This document shows positions 16,817 through 24,828 of a stretch of DNA of 64,000 bases, piece by piece. Each line of letters starts with the position of its first letter. The stretch's first letter is position 1. Under the pieces are notes generated by a model, which saw only the letters and a list, made by a program, of their open reading frames with translations, had not been told where the DNA came from and did not search any database. Origin of the DNA: Spiribacter halobius (lineage in GTDB: Bacteria; Pseudomonadota; Gammaproteobacteria; Nitrococcales; Nitrococcaceae); assembly GCF_020883455.1 (NCBI RefSeq), contig NZ_CP086615.1, forward strand, positions 2,852,001-2,916,000, written 5' to 3'. The translations under genes and the position numbers were made by a program.

Positions 16817-17449
16817 GTGAGCACTGCGCGGCAGGAGGCGGCCGTCGAGCGCCGGCGCGAGGCCTGGCAGGGACGGCTGTTGCCGCTGATGGCCGGAATG
16901 CTCGTCGCCACGGCGGTGTTCTTCGCGGTCATGAGCGTGGTGGAGCTGCGCGCCCTCTACCCGCGGGTGGAGCAGCAGCCTCTGGATCTCGGGACGAGCT
17001 TCGAGGCCTTCGAAGAGGCCCGACCCGCCGCACGGGGCGATTTCGATTACCTGCGCTTCAAGACCCTCGCGCTGCTGGAAGCCGACGCCCTGCACCGGCG
17101 GTATCACCAGGCGACGGGGACCATGCTCGCTCGCGTGTGGACCCGCCAGCTCGGCTTTCTGACGGGCATGGTGCTGGCGCTGGTGGGAGCGGCTTTCGTG
17201 CTCGGCCGGCTGCGCGAGGACACCTCCACCGTCGAGCTCGGCAGCGGGAACGTGCGCGCCGCCATTGCCAGCTCCTCGCCCGGGCTGGTGCTGGCGACGC
17301 TGGGCGCGGTGCTGATGGCGGTGACGCTGACCGTGCCCTTCGGCGTCGAGACGCGCGATGTCGCCACCTACCTTGGAGGCAGTGAGCTCCCGACACCGGG
17401 AGAGGGCCGGGATCCGGGGCCGCCGCCGCCACTGCCGGGAGAACCGTGA
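16817..17449 (+). CDS. Three-helix membrane protein of unknown function
   Basis: 210 aa if the GTG at 16817 is used; GGAGG ends 12 bases upstream. A GTG at 16805 is possible but abuts the GGAGG. Membrane segments are at about 22-42 (LPLMAGMLVATAVFFAVM), 110-132 and 150-172 (LVLATLGAVLMAVTLTVPF), with a periplasmic or cytoplasmic loop of about 65 residues between the first two. The tail is proline-rich. Its stop overlaps the start of the secreted metallopeptidase-like gene (TGATG), so they are coupled and probably work together. Confidence 0.6.
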   Translation: MSTARQEAAVERRREAWQGRLLPLMAGMLVATAVFFAVMSVVELRALYPRVEQQPLDLGTSFEAFEEARPAARGDFDYLRFKTLALLEADALHRRYHQATGTMLARVWTRQLGFLTGMVLALVGAAFVLGRLREDTSTVELGSGNVRAAIASSSPGLVLATLGAVLMAVTLTVPFGVETRDVATYLGGSELPTPGEGRDPGPPPPLPGEP

Positions 17450-19053
17450 TGTCCGCGCGCCTCACTCTGCTCGCCGCGACCATGGCCCTAGCGACCCTTG
17501 CTGCCACCCCCGCCCAGGCGGACCGGCGCGCCGAGCTGTACGACGCCGCCTGGGCCGCCTGGCATGAGCCGGACTATCCCGCCGCCTACGAGCTGCTCGC
17601 CGAGTTCCGGGAGCTGCCCTACGGGCGTCAGGCGGTGACGGACTTCATGCTCGCCACCAGCGCCTGTCGCATCGAGGGGGTGCGCGACTACGGCGCCCGG
17701 CTGCTGGACTGGATTCTCTACGCCTACGCGCTGAGCGCGGACAGCCGGCAGGTGGTGGCGGAGGAGCGACGCCGATGCGGCCCGGCCGCTGCGCCCGAGC
17801 CGCCCTCCCAGATCGTGGAGGCCCGCTCCGCCGGCATGACCGGCTACGGCAAGACCTTCTACTGGGCGAACGCCGAGGAGCAGCCGGTCGCGTCCTATCC
17901 CATTCGCCGCACGCGGCCGATGGACCGGGAAGTGCTCACGGCCCGCCGGGTGCCGCTCGGGGACCGGGCCGCGGCGGCCGCGCTCGCCGCGGAGCTCGCG
18001 CCCGGGGCACGGCACCTCGTCACGGACAAGTTCCTTCTGATCAGCCATGCCGGCCACGATGCCGGCGACCTGGCCGAGATCGGCCGGACCCTGGACCGCT
18101 TCGTCGGCTTTCTGGTGACCACCTACGACGTCGTGCCGCCAGGCCACTACCTGCGGGTGGAGCTTGTCACCGACGGCTGGGCGGTGAAGCAGCTCGCCCT
18201 CGAGCGCCACGGGCTCGGCGCGAGCTCCGCCACCATCGGCTACGCCTTCGTCGAGGATACGAGCGTGGTCGCCGCCGTCCCTACCAACGCCGCGGGGACG
18301 GTGCTGCACGAGCTCTTTCATCTGCTCGTCCGCAGCAACTTCGGCGACGTGCCGCAGTGGCTGGACGAGGGCATCGCCAGCCTCTACGAGGTCGCCGGGC
18401 GGCGCGGCGACGTCTACTTCGGCCTCGAGAACTGGCGCCGGGAGGTGCTCGAGACCACCTGGGCGGACCGGCCGAGCGTCGGCGAGCTCATCCGTGCGGA
18501 GTGGTTCCTGTTCGACGACCCCGAGCAGGCCAGGGCCCAGTCCGAGGCGGAACCGCCCCCCGATCTGCACGATCGTGTCGAGGGCCGGCGCCAGGCCGCC
18601 ATGATGGCCATGGCGCGTTACTTCGCCCTGTACCTGCAGGAGCAGGAGAAGCTCGTGCCCGTGTACGAGGCAGTGCGTGACCGGGGCCTGAACCACGGCG
18701 AACGCCCCGCACCCGAGCACGCCGTGGCGCTCGTGGAGGAGATCGTCGGCCGGCCCATCGACGAGATCGATCGCGCGTTCGTCGCCTGGTTCAACGACGC
18801 GCCGCCCCCGACGCCCCAGCCCCGGACCACCGGTGGCAGCCTCCACGTCACCACCGCCAACCTCAACCTGCGCACCGGCCCCGGCACGGGCTACGAGCGC
18901 CTGACCACCCTGCCGGCCGGCACCCGCCTCGCCGTCACCGGCGAGACGGACGGGTGGCGCCAGGTCACGCTGGAAGACGGCACCACGGCATTCGTGAGCG
19001 CGGATTATCTGCAGCCGGTGGAGGTGGTCGAGAAAAGCCTGCCCGCGGACTGA
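17449..19053 (+). CDS. Exported gluzincin-like metallopeptidase with C-terminal SH3 domain
   Basis: 534 aa. Residues 1-24 are a signal peptide ending AQA-D. The zinc motif HELFH at 287-291 with the third ligand probably E307 in WLDEGIASLYE follows the layout of the peptidase MA / DUF1570-type gluzincins. Residues 463-525 form a bacterial SH3 domain (NLNLRTGPGTGYERL), expected to bind peptidoglycan. It probably cuts a protein or peptide in the cell envelope. It is coupled to the upstream membrane protein gene. It is convergent with the CHAT operon with only 29 bases between stops. Confidence 0.75.
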   Translation: MSARLTLLAATMALATLAATPAQADRRAELYDAAWAAWHEPDYPAAYELLAEFRELPYGRQAVTDFMLATSACRIEGVRDYGARLLDWILYAYALSADSRQVVAEERRRCGPAAAPEPPSQIVEARSAGMTGYGKTFYWANAEEQPVASYPIRRTRPMDREVLTARRVPLGDRAAAAALAAELAPGARHLVTDKFLLISHAGHDAGDLAEIGRTLDRFVGFLVTTYDVVPPGHYLRVELVTDGWAVKQLALERHGLGASSATIGYAFVEDTSVVAAVPTNAAGTVLHELFHLLVRSNFGDVPQWLDEGIASLYEVAGRRGDVYFGLENWRREVLETTWADRPSVGELIRAEWFLFDDPEQARAQSEAEPPPDLHDRVEGRRQAAMMAMARYFALYLQEQEKLVPVYEAVRDRGLNHGERPAPEHAVALVEEIVGRPIDEIDRAFVAWFNDAPPPTPQPRTTGGSLHVTTANLNLRTGPGTGYERLTTLPAGTRLAVTGETDGWRQVTLEDGTTAFVSADYLQPVEVVEKSLPAD

Positions 19054-19082
19054 CAAGCGGCGGGCGTCGCCACCCCGGGGCG

Positions 19083-19421
19083 TCAGAGCCTGGCGATCTC
19101 CTCTTCGGTGAGCTCGGCGATATTCACCTTCCGGCCCCGGATCTCCACATAGGCCTGCTTCAGGTCGCCCAGTTCCAGCATCAGCTCCTTGAGCGCGCGG
19201 ACGAACCGGGTCAGCGAGCTCACGGCGGACGTTCCATGGTCGATCAGGACCACACCGGCGGCGACGATGGCGATCGTTTCGGCGACTCCCCGGGACCGAT
19301 CGGCCTGGGTCTCCACCTCGGCGACGTTCTCCATCGCGGCCAGGCGTACCCGAAGCTCCTCGGCCAGGGCCTCGCCCCGGGCGTTGTCGGCAAGCTCGAA
19401 TTCCAGGGTGACGTCAGTCAT
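19083..19421 (-). CDS. Small partner of the CHAT protease, effector-associated-component-like
   Basis: 112 aa, third gene of the CHAT operon. Layout: a strand (VTLEFELA), a helix (GEALAEELRVRLAAM), a strand (VAEVETQ), a hydrophobic centre (AETIAIVAAGVVLID), an amphipathic helix (SSLTRFVRALKELMLEL), then a C-terminal strand pair and helix (AYVEIRGRKVNIAELTEEEI). This order resembles the EACC1-type effector-associated constant components described beside predicted NTP-dependent conflict systems. That is a comparison of layout, not of measured similarity. RBS AAGAGAG is near. No catalytic residues are seen. Confidence 0.55.
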   Translation of the reverse strand: MTDVTLEFELADNARGEALAEELRVRLAAMENVAEVETQADRSRGVAETIAIVAAGVVLIDHGTSAVSSLTRFVRALKELMLELGDLKQAYVEIRGRKVNIAELTEEEIARL

Positions 19422-19454
19422 GGGTACTCTCTTTCGGTTGTTGGCCGCCGGCTT

Positions 19455-21278
19455 TCAGGCCGCGGTAGCCGGGTTCGCCGGCAGCGGGGCATTCGGTCCG
19501 ACCGCGGTCAGGAAGAACGCGGACCAGTAGTACCGCCGGCGCGTCAGGACACCGGCGCTGGCAATGAACTCGCGCACCGCCGACGCCAGCGCCAGGTCAG
19601 CGGGCTGCCCGGCCAGCCGGTGGCGGTGGAACGCGGCGCAGATACGCCGCGCGGCCTTGTCCTCCACCGGGAACAGGGTGGCGACGATCTCCGAGGTACC
19701 GCCGGCGAAGAAGGCCGCCTGCAGCCCCAGCAGGTCGTCGCCCGGCAGCTCGGCCATGCCGCGCCCGGCGATGGCCCGCTGCCCGGCACAGCAGGCGCTG
19801 AGCACGACGGTATTCGCGGCCAGGCCCATGAGCGGGATCTCGAGGCCGTCCAGCACGCTGCGGTGGAGGTAAAGGCAGGATTCCAGTGGCGTGTCGGCGT
19901 TGACGCTCTCGCCGTGGCATGCGAGGTGAGCCACCGCGGGGCGGCGCTGGGCCGCCTCGAGGATGGCAGCCTCGGTTGCCGCCTCGTCCAGCAGCTCTGC
20001 GACCTCCCAGCCATCGGTGCCGTAAAGGCCACGGATCTCGCGGCATTCATCGATCGCCGCCGGGAGCTCGGCGAGGGTGACGTTCGGCACCTGGTACCGG
20101 CTCACGCCCAGCGTGAGCAGAGCCCTGCGTTGTCCGCTGCGCGCCGGCCGGGCCAGCAGCGCGGCCAGGTTGGGCGCGAAGCGTACGGCCCAGCGGGCGA
20201 TGACGTAGCCCTCATCCACGGCCAGGGCGCCCAGGGGCAGGGAGTGCAGCTGGCGGTGGGGCGAGATGATGAGCCGCTCGGCGCCGGCCAGGATCGCGCG
20301 GGCGTCGGCGTCCTCGGGCCAGAGCAGGTCGCGGAACTCGTCGATCCGGTCGACCAGGTGCTTCTCGACCCGCTCCGAGTCGGCGGTCAGCGCCGCGGCG
20401 AAGCGATCCAGCGCCTGGCGCCGCTCCGCGGTTACCGGTACGGACTCGACGACCAGACGGCTGCCGTCCAGGGTCAGGCGCAGCAGCTCCGTGCGGTCCA
20501 CCCAGTAATAGTAGAGCACCGCCTCCCGCGGATTGAGCGCGCCACGGAGGGAGGCAAGGTCGGGCACGTCGTCCACGGCCTCGCGCCGGCCGGCGCTGAC
20601 GAGGCGGTCCCACAGCGCGCGACGCTCGGCCAGCAGGCGCGTCGGCGTGCGGCCGGCCCGCTGCTCGCGATTGATGCGCTCGGTGACCGCGCGCAGGCGG
20701 CGTTGCAGCCCGCTGACCTGCGGGGACGCGGCCAGGTCCCGTGGCACGACGCTGAACGAGCGGCACTTGGAGAGCTCGGCGCGACGGACGAGGCGGTCGT
20801 GGTCGCCACGCCGCAGCGCCGCACGCACACCCAGGGCGTACAGGCCGATACGGGCGCGCATGTAGCCGGCCTGCAGGTAAGGGCCGGAGAGCGAGTAGCG
20901 GTGCCGCTCGACGATCCCGATGCCGCGCTCCACGGCCGTGTCCAGAGCCTCCCACTCGCCCAGCCGGTCGCGGCAGCGCGCCTCCAGCTCAAGAGCGGCC
21001 ACGTGCAGATCCGCCTCGCGGAGGGGACCCAGCGCCTGAAGCGCGGCGTCCGCGTGGCTCGCGGCCTCGCGGTCTCGCCCGGAGCGGAAGAGTATCTCGC
21101 CCAGGCGCAGGTGCCAGGCGCCGGTGAGATCAGGCACCCGGACGGCGCGCACGTCCCGCTCCAGGTGCAGGGCGGCGGCGAGCAGATCGTCCAGCTCGGC
21201 GTCGGGCGCCCGACGCAGCAGGTCGGTGGAGATCCGCTCCAGCCGGCGAACCAGCTCCGTGGCGGCGGTAAGGCTCAT
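19455..21278 (-). CDS. CHAT-domain cysteine protease with TPR-like N-terminus
   Basis: 607 aa from ATG 21278. Residues 1-240 are helical repeats of TPR type. Residues 250-595 form a CHAT peptidase domain: ISPHRQLHSLPLGAL (338-351), the catalytic histidine H455 in HLACHG, the catalytic cysteine C496 in LSACC, and the family end RRYYWSAFFLTAVG (581-594). All active-site positions are kept, so it should be an active clan-CD (caspase/separase-like) protease. In known systems CHAT proteases are switched on by a partner and cut a dedicated target. It sits 16 bases after the large helical gene and 33 bases before the small partner gene. No strong RBS is seen, suggesting coupling. Confidence 0.88.
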   Translation of the reverse strand: MSLTAATELVRRLERISTDLLRRAPDAELDDLLAAALHLERDVRAVRVPDLTGAWHLRLGEILFRSGRDREAASHADAALQALGPLREADLHVAALELEARCRDRLGEWEALDTAVERGIGIVERHRYSLSGPYLQAGYMRARIGLYALGVRAALRRGDHDRLVRRAELSKCRSFSVVPRDLAASPQVSGLQRRLRAVTERINREQRAGRTPTRLLAERRALWDRLVSAGRREAVDDVPDLASLRGALNPREAVLYYYWVDRTELLRLTLDGSRLVVESVPVTAERRQALDRFAAALTADSERVEKHLVDRIDEFRDLLWPEDADARAILAGAERLIISPHRQLHSLPLGALAVDEGYVIARWAVRFAPNLAALLARPARSGQRRALLTLGVSRYQVPNVTLAELPAAIDECREIRGLYGTDGWEVAELLDEAATEAAILEAAQRRPAVAHLACHGESVNADTPLESCLYLHRSVLDGLEIPLMGLAANTVVLSACCAGQRAIAGRGMAELPGDDLLGLQAAFFAGGTSEIVATLFPVEDKAARRICAAFHRHRLAGQPADLALASAVREFIASAGVLTRRRYYWSAFFLTAVGPNAPLPANPATAA

Positions 21279-21294
21279 GGGCCGGGCCGCCGCG

Positions 21295-22740
21295 CTAGTC
21301 CTTTGCCGGGCCGTGGCCCTGAGAGCGCAGATAGTCCATGGCCTTTGCGCTGAAGGCATCGCTCTGCTGCCGGCTGTCCATGGCTTCCCACGCCTTCAGG
21401 TAGCGGTCGGCCAGCGCCAGGTTCTCCTCGAAGTCCGCATCCGCCGGGTCCGAGTCCCGGTAGGCCGCGGACAGGGCCTGATACAGCTGCTTGTAGACCG
21501 CCCGCACCTTCATGCTGGCCTCGATCGGGGCGGGAGTGGTGCCCGCGGCCCCGCCGAGCAGGGCCTGCATGGACCCGAACAGGTCGCTGGCAAGCTGCTC
21601 CGCCGATGGTGGCTCGATGCCCATGGCGCGCAGCATCGTCTCGGCCTGATGGAGATGCTCGCGGCCGGCGAAGGCATCGCCGGCATGGGTGCAGGCCACA
21701 CCCAGCGCGATCAGCAGCTCCGCTGCCTCCAGGGACGGCCGGGCAACCGTGTCCAGGCGCTCCTGAATCGCCAGGATCTCGGCGTCATGGTCGCCGGACA
21801 GGAGTATCTGCAGGTCACGGATCTTGCGCTCCATGCGCTCGGCTTCCGCGCCGTCCCCGGCCTGCCGGAACTCCGCCAGCGCCCGCTCGTAGCGCTCCAG
21901 GGCCGCGGCGTCATCGCGCAGGGACTCGCAGGCGCGCCCGGCGAGCTCCTGACACTGCCCCATCTTGCGCCGCAGGTCCGCGGGCTCGATCAGCCGGGAG
22001 TCGCTCGGGGCGTCACGCAGGATCCGGGCGTAGGTGCCATGCAGATCGGAGAGCTCCTCGACGATCTCGGCGCTGGCCGACCCCGGCATCGTGGCCATCA
22101 TGCCGCGGGTCAGCCGGCGGTCGGCGGCGAGCATGGCCTGCAGGGCTTCGATCTCGCCGAGCGGCGCCGGGGCGGCATCGGCGCCCGGCGCGGCGGGCAC
22201 GGGGTCGCCCAGTATGGCGCGGGCGTGGCGCTGGAACGCCGCCATCCGCTCAGCCGGGGCGGGCTCGTCAGGTTCCGCCACCTCCGGCTCCGTCGACGGG
22301 GGCGACGGGTCCGGAGCCTGGAGCTCGGGCGCGCGCTCCTGCCAGAACTGCTGGGCGTACCGCGCCAGCAGGTTCAGATCGTGGAGTCGCTTCTCGGCGG
22401 CCTGCACGTGGGGGCTGTTGCCGGCATGATAGCCGGCCTGAATCTCGGCCATGTGCTGGGCCATGCGGTCCTCGAAGCTGTTGCCCCAGGACTCGCCACC
22501 CGGATTCTCGCGGGCCTGCTGCAGCGCCTGCTCGGCCTGCTGGATCTGCTGGCCCACCACGGTCATGAACAGCCGGTACTCGGCTTCACCGTCCATGCCG
22601 AAGACATGGCTGCGAAGCCGTTCCACGGCGGCCTCGTAGCTGGGCGCGTTCATGATCTGCTGGATGGCGTTGAGATGGCGCAGGTACTCGGCGCCGGTCT
22701 CCAGCACGGCACCGGCCGCCTTCTTGATCCAGTCCCACAT
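21295..22740 (-). CDS. Large helical (TPR-like) protein of the CHAT operon
   Basis: 481 aa, first gene of the operon; AAGGAG lies eight bases before the ATG at 22740. The N-terminus MWDWIKKAAGAVLETGAEYL is a distinctive amphipathic segment. A helical region runs to about residue 120 and a proline/glutamate-rich linker to about 150. The rest is helical, with a TPR-like stretch (RACESLRDDAAALERYERAL and LLIALGVACTHAGDAFAGRE). No catalytic motif is seen and the family is not recognised. It could be a sensor/scaffold or a substrate of the CHAT protease encoded next. Confidence 0.7.
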   Translation of the reverse strand: MWDWIKKAAGAVLETGAEYLRHLNAIQQIMNAPSYEAAVERLRSHVFGMDGEAEYRLFMTVVGQQIQQAEQALQQARENPGGESWGNSFEDRMAQHMAEIQAGYHAGNSPHVQAAEKRLHDLNLLARYAQQFWQERAPELQAPDPSPPSTEPEVAEPDEPAPAERMAAFQRHARAILGDPVPAAPGADAAPAPLGEIEALQAMLAADRRLTRGMMATMPGSASAEIVEELSDLHGTYARILRDAPSDSRLIEPADLRRKMGQCQELAGRACESLRDDAAALERYERALAEFRQAGDGAEAERMERKIRDLQILLSGDHDAEILAIQERLDTVARPSLEAAELLIALGVACTHAGDAFAGREHLHQAETMLRAMGIEPPSAEQLASDLFGSMQALLGGAAGTTPAPIEASMKVRAVYKQLYQALSAAYRDSDPADADFEENLALADRYLKAWEAMDSRQQSDAFSAKAMDYLRSQGHGPAKD

Positions 22741-22861
22741 CACGACTCTCCTTGATCGCAGCCGCGGGGAGCGGTCATGGAGGGACAACCGGTCCACCGG
22801 GCCGACCGGCGGACGGCGCCGGCCCGAGGTAGTCGCGGACGATTGCGCGGCACCCGAAGGA

Positions 22862-22891
22862 AATATAGACCGTGCGTCACCGGGTTGACGG
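22862..22891 (-). promoter_or_regulatory. Candidate promoter of the CHAT operon
   Basis: On the minus strand a TATATT -10 box (22862-22867) lies 120 bases before the first start codon, with a weak -35 match (CGTCAA) upstream. It is the only AT-rich patch in the 205-base gap. Confidence 0.35.
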
Positions 22892-22945
22892 GCGCACGCG
22901 CTCACCGACCCCGAACTCTATGGAGATCGGAAGCGGGACGGTGCC

Positions 22946-23308
22946 TTACTCACCCAGCACGCGGCGGCGTTCCTCGAACTCCTGGGTGTCGATCTCGCCG
23001 CGCGCATAGCGCTCCTTCAGGATATCCAGCGGTGTCCGTCCGGGCTGGCTGTGCTGCGGTGGCTGAGGCCCCTGCCCCGACCCGCCGAGCCAGCGAACGA
23101 GCATCACGGCGACGGCGACCACAACCACCAGCACCAGAATCATCATGAGCGGCCCGAGGAACATCCCGTACCATCCCGCGCCCCAGTCCATCATGTGGGG
23201 CCCATAGCCACGCTCGTAGGCGCCTCCTCCGGATTGCGCCCACGCCTGGATTGGAGCCGACGCCAGAACCCCGGCGGGCAGCCCCGGCAGTACCCAGTGC
23301 CTTTTCAT
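22946..23308 (-). CDS. SHOCT-domain membrane protein
   Basis: 120 aa. The second ATG (23308) was chosen because AGGGG lies seven bases before it. Residues 1-24 look like a signal peptide (ending AWA-QSG), followed by a glycine/tyrosine/tryptophan-rich stretch, one strong membrane helix (FLGPLMMILVLVVVVAVAVMLV), and a C-terminal SHOCT domain (PLDILKERYARGEIDTQEFEERRRVL). SHOCT is a short oligomerisation motif. Such proteins often lie near copper or metal-stress genes, but none are here. Confidence 0.85.
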   Translation of the reverse strand: MKRHWVLPGLPAGVLASAPIQAWAQSGGGAYERGYGPHMMDWGAGWYGMFLGPLMMILVLVVVVAVAVMLVRWLGGSGQGPQPPQHSQPGRTPLDILKERYARGEIDTQEFEERRRVLGE

Positions 23309-23503
23309 GTTCATGCCCCTTCGCTTCCCCTCGTGTGCCCATGCCCACTGACTCTGCCACGCCGGCTACCGTCGGGGCTTGACTTCGCTCATGGGAACAA
23401 CGGGCAGGCCGATCGTTGCCACGGCCTGCCGGATCAAGGCTTCGGAGCCCGCCCGGCGCGGCATCTGGACGCGACGCACCCGCGCAGCGCAACATCCTGC
23501 GGC

Positions 23504-24247
23504 ATGCCCGATGCCGCCACTGTGCTCGCCGTTACGCTCACCTTCCTGCTCGCTGGCGCGGTAAAGGGCGTGGTGGGGCTCGGCCTGCCCAGCATCGCCC
23601 TCGCCCTGCTTACCGCCACCCAGGGTCTGCACAGCGCCATGGCCCTGCTGATCATGCCCTCGCTGGTGACCAACGTCTGGCAGGCCCTGAGCGGCGGCTA
23701 CGGCCGCCGCACCCTGGCGCGGGTCTGGCCCTTCCTGCTCGCCGCCACCCTCACCGTGTGGGTCGGCGCCCTCGCCCTCCGGCGGATCGATGTGGCCTGG
23801 CTCTCCGGGCTGCTCGGGGTTCTGCTTGCCGCCTATGCCCTGTTTGCCCTGATGCGAGCGGCGGTGCGCATACCACCGGCGACGGAGCGCTGGGCCGGAC
23901 CACTGCTAGGCGGCATCAACGGCGTGCTCACCGGCATGACCGGCGCATTCGCCTTTCCCGGCGTGCTCTATCTGCAGGGCCTAGGCCTGCCGCGGGACCA
24001 GCTCGTGCAGGCCATGGGCATGCTGTTCACGGCCTCGACCCTGGCGCTGGCCCTCGCACTCGGCGGCCAACAGCTCCTCGGCTGGGACACCGGGTTGCTC
24101 TCCACCGGCGCGGTGCTGCCCGCGCTGCTCGGCATGGCTCTGGGACGCCGCCTGCGCCACCGCCTGCCGGAACCCGTGTTCCGGCGGGTGTTCTTCCTCG
24201 CGCTGCTTGGCCTCGGGCTCTATATCCTGGTGCAGGCAGTGCGTTGA
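23504..24247 (+). CDS. TauE/SafE-family permease
   Basis: 247 aa with about eight membrane helices. It has the two TauE/SafE repeats, each starting with a G-x-G-GLG/GGINGVLTG type loop (VKGVVGLGLPSIALALL; GPLLGGINGVLTGMTGAF). Members export sulfite, sulfoacetate or other organic anions. The start at 23504 (MPDAATVLAV) lies directly before the first helix; no clear RBS is seen. It stands alone, with no sulfur-metabolism neighbours, so the substrate is unknown. Confidence 0.85.
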   Translation: MPDAATVLAVTLTFLLAGAVKGVVGLGLPSIALALLTATQGLHSAMALLIMPSLVTNVWQALSGGYGRRTLARVWPFLLAATLTVWVGALALRRIDVAWLSGLLGVLLAAYALFALMRAAVRIPPATERWAGPLLGGINGVLTGMTGAFAFPGVLYLQGLGLPRDQLVQAMGMLFTASTLALALALGGQQLLGWDTGLLSTGAVLPALLGMALGRRLRHRLPEPVFRRVFFLALLGLGLYILVQAVR

Positions 24248-24517
24248 GCCGGTAACTGGCGTAGCTCGTTCTGATCGTGCCCGCGGGCAACCTCCTCACA
24301 TCCCACCGCCCGGCGTCCCGATACCGTGGGCCCAAGCTGTCCTACGACTCGCAGAGCAAGCTGAGTGCTGACACAACCGTTCACCGGCAACCCGAAGTAT
24401 CGCGGCCCCTGAGCGGCATCAACCGGCCATGAGCGGCCGGTCGGCACTCATGCTGCGTGCTTGATGAAAAACCTAGCCTTGGATCCCAATAGTAGTGCGG
24501 AAGCCACATCGTTGAGA
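24248..24517. other. Gene-free gap left of the IS66 element
   Basis: About 270 bases without a supportable gene. It holds a hairpin (ACCGGCC/GGCCGGT, about 24420-24440) and, from about 24465 on, more AT-rich DNA like that around the SIR2 gene, probably marking the edge of the transferred region. Confidence 0.4.
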
Positions 24518-24525
24518 GGTGGAAC
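24518..24525. repeat. Target-site duplication, left copy (GGTGGAAC)
   Basis: GGTGGAAC, identical to 27298-27305. Eight bases is the usual duplication for IS66 elements, so it shows direct insertion with no later rearrangement. Confidence 0.92.
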
Positions 24526-24568
24526 GTAAGCGTACGACGACCACCCCTTGCGCAGGCCGGCGGATGGT

Positions 24569-24817
24569 CTAACGCGGCGGGTTGATCTCGTCGGTGCGCT
24601 CGCCTTCCTCGAGCGCGAGGTGGACGGCGGCGTCGAGCCGGCGCAGCAGCGCGGCGAGGTTCTCACCCCGGCGACGCCGCAGCATGGCCAGGGCGTTGTG
24701 CTCGTCGTTGGCGATGGCGACGACGCCGACCGGGTCGAGGTGGCCGACCGTGATCTGGCCATCCTCCTCGATCAGGGCCTCGATGTTCGGCAGTGCCGGT
24801 GGCGGGGGCTCGGTCAT
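24569..24817 (-). CDS. Small accessory protein of the IS66 element
   Basis: 82 aa, last gene of the IS66 operon, 11 bases after tnpC. It is acidic, without signal or membrane segment (GQITVGHLDPVGVVAIANDE; RGENLAALLRRLDAAVHLAL). It lies inside the inverted repeats, so it is part of the element. Function not known. Confidence 0.6.
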   Translation of the reverse strand: MTEPPPPALPNIEALIEEDGQITVGHLDPVGVVAIANDEHNALAMLRRRRGENLAALLRRLDAAVHLALEEGERTDEINPPR

Positions 24818-24828
24818 GGGATCTTCGC

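Noticed and set aside
24220-24447. 75-codon minus-strand open frame left of IS66
   Set aside because: Overlaps the end of the TauE-like gene, has no RBS and no recognised motif.
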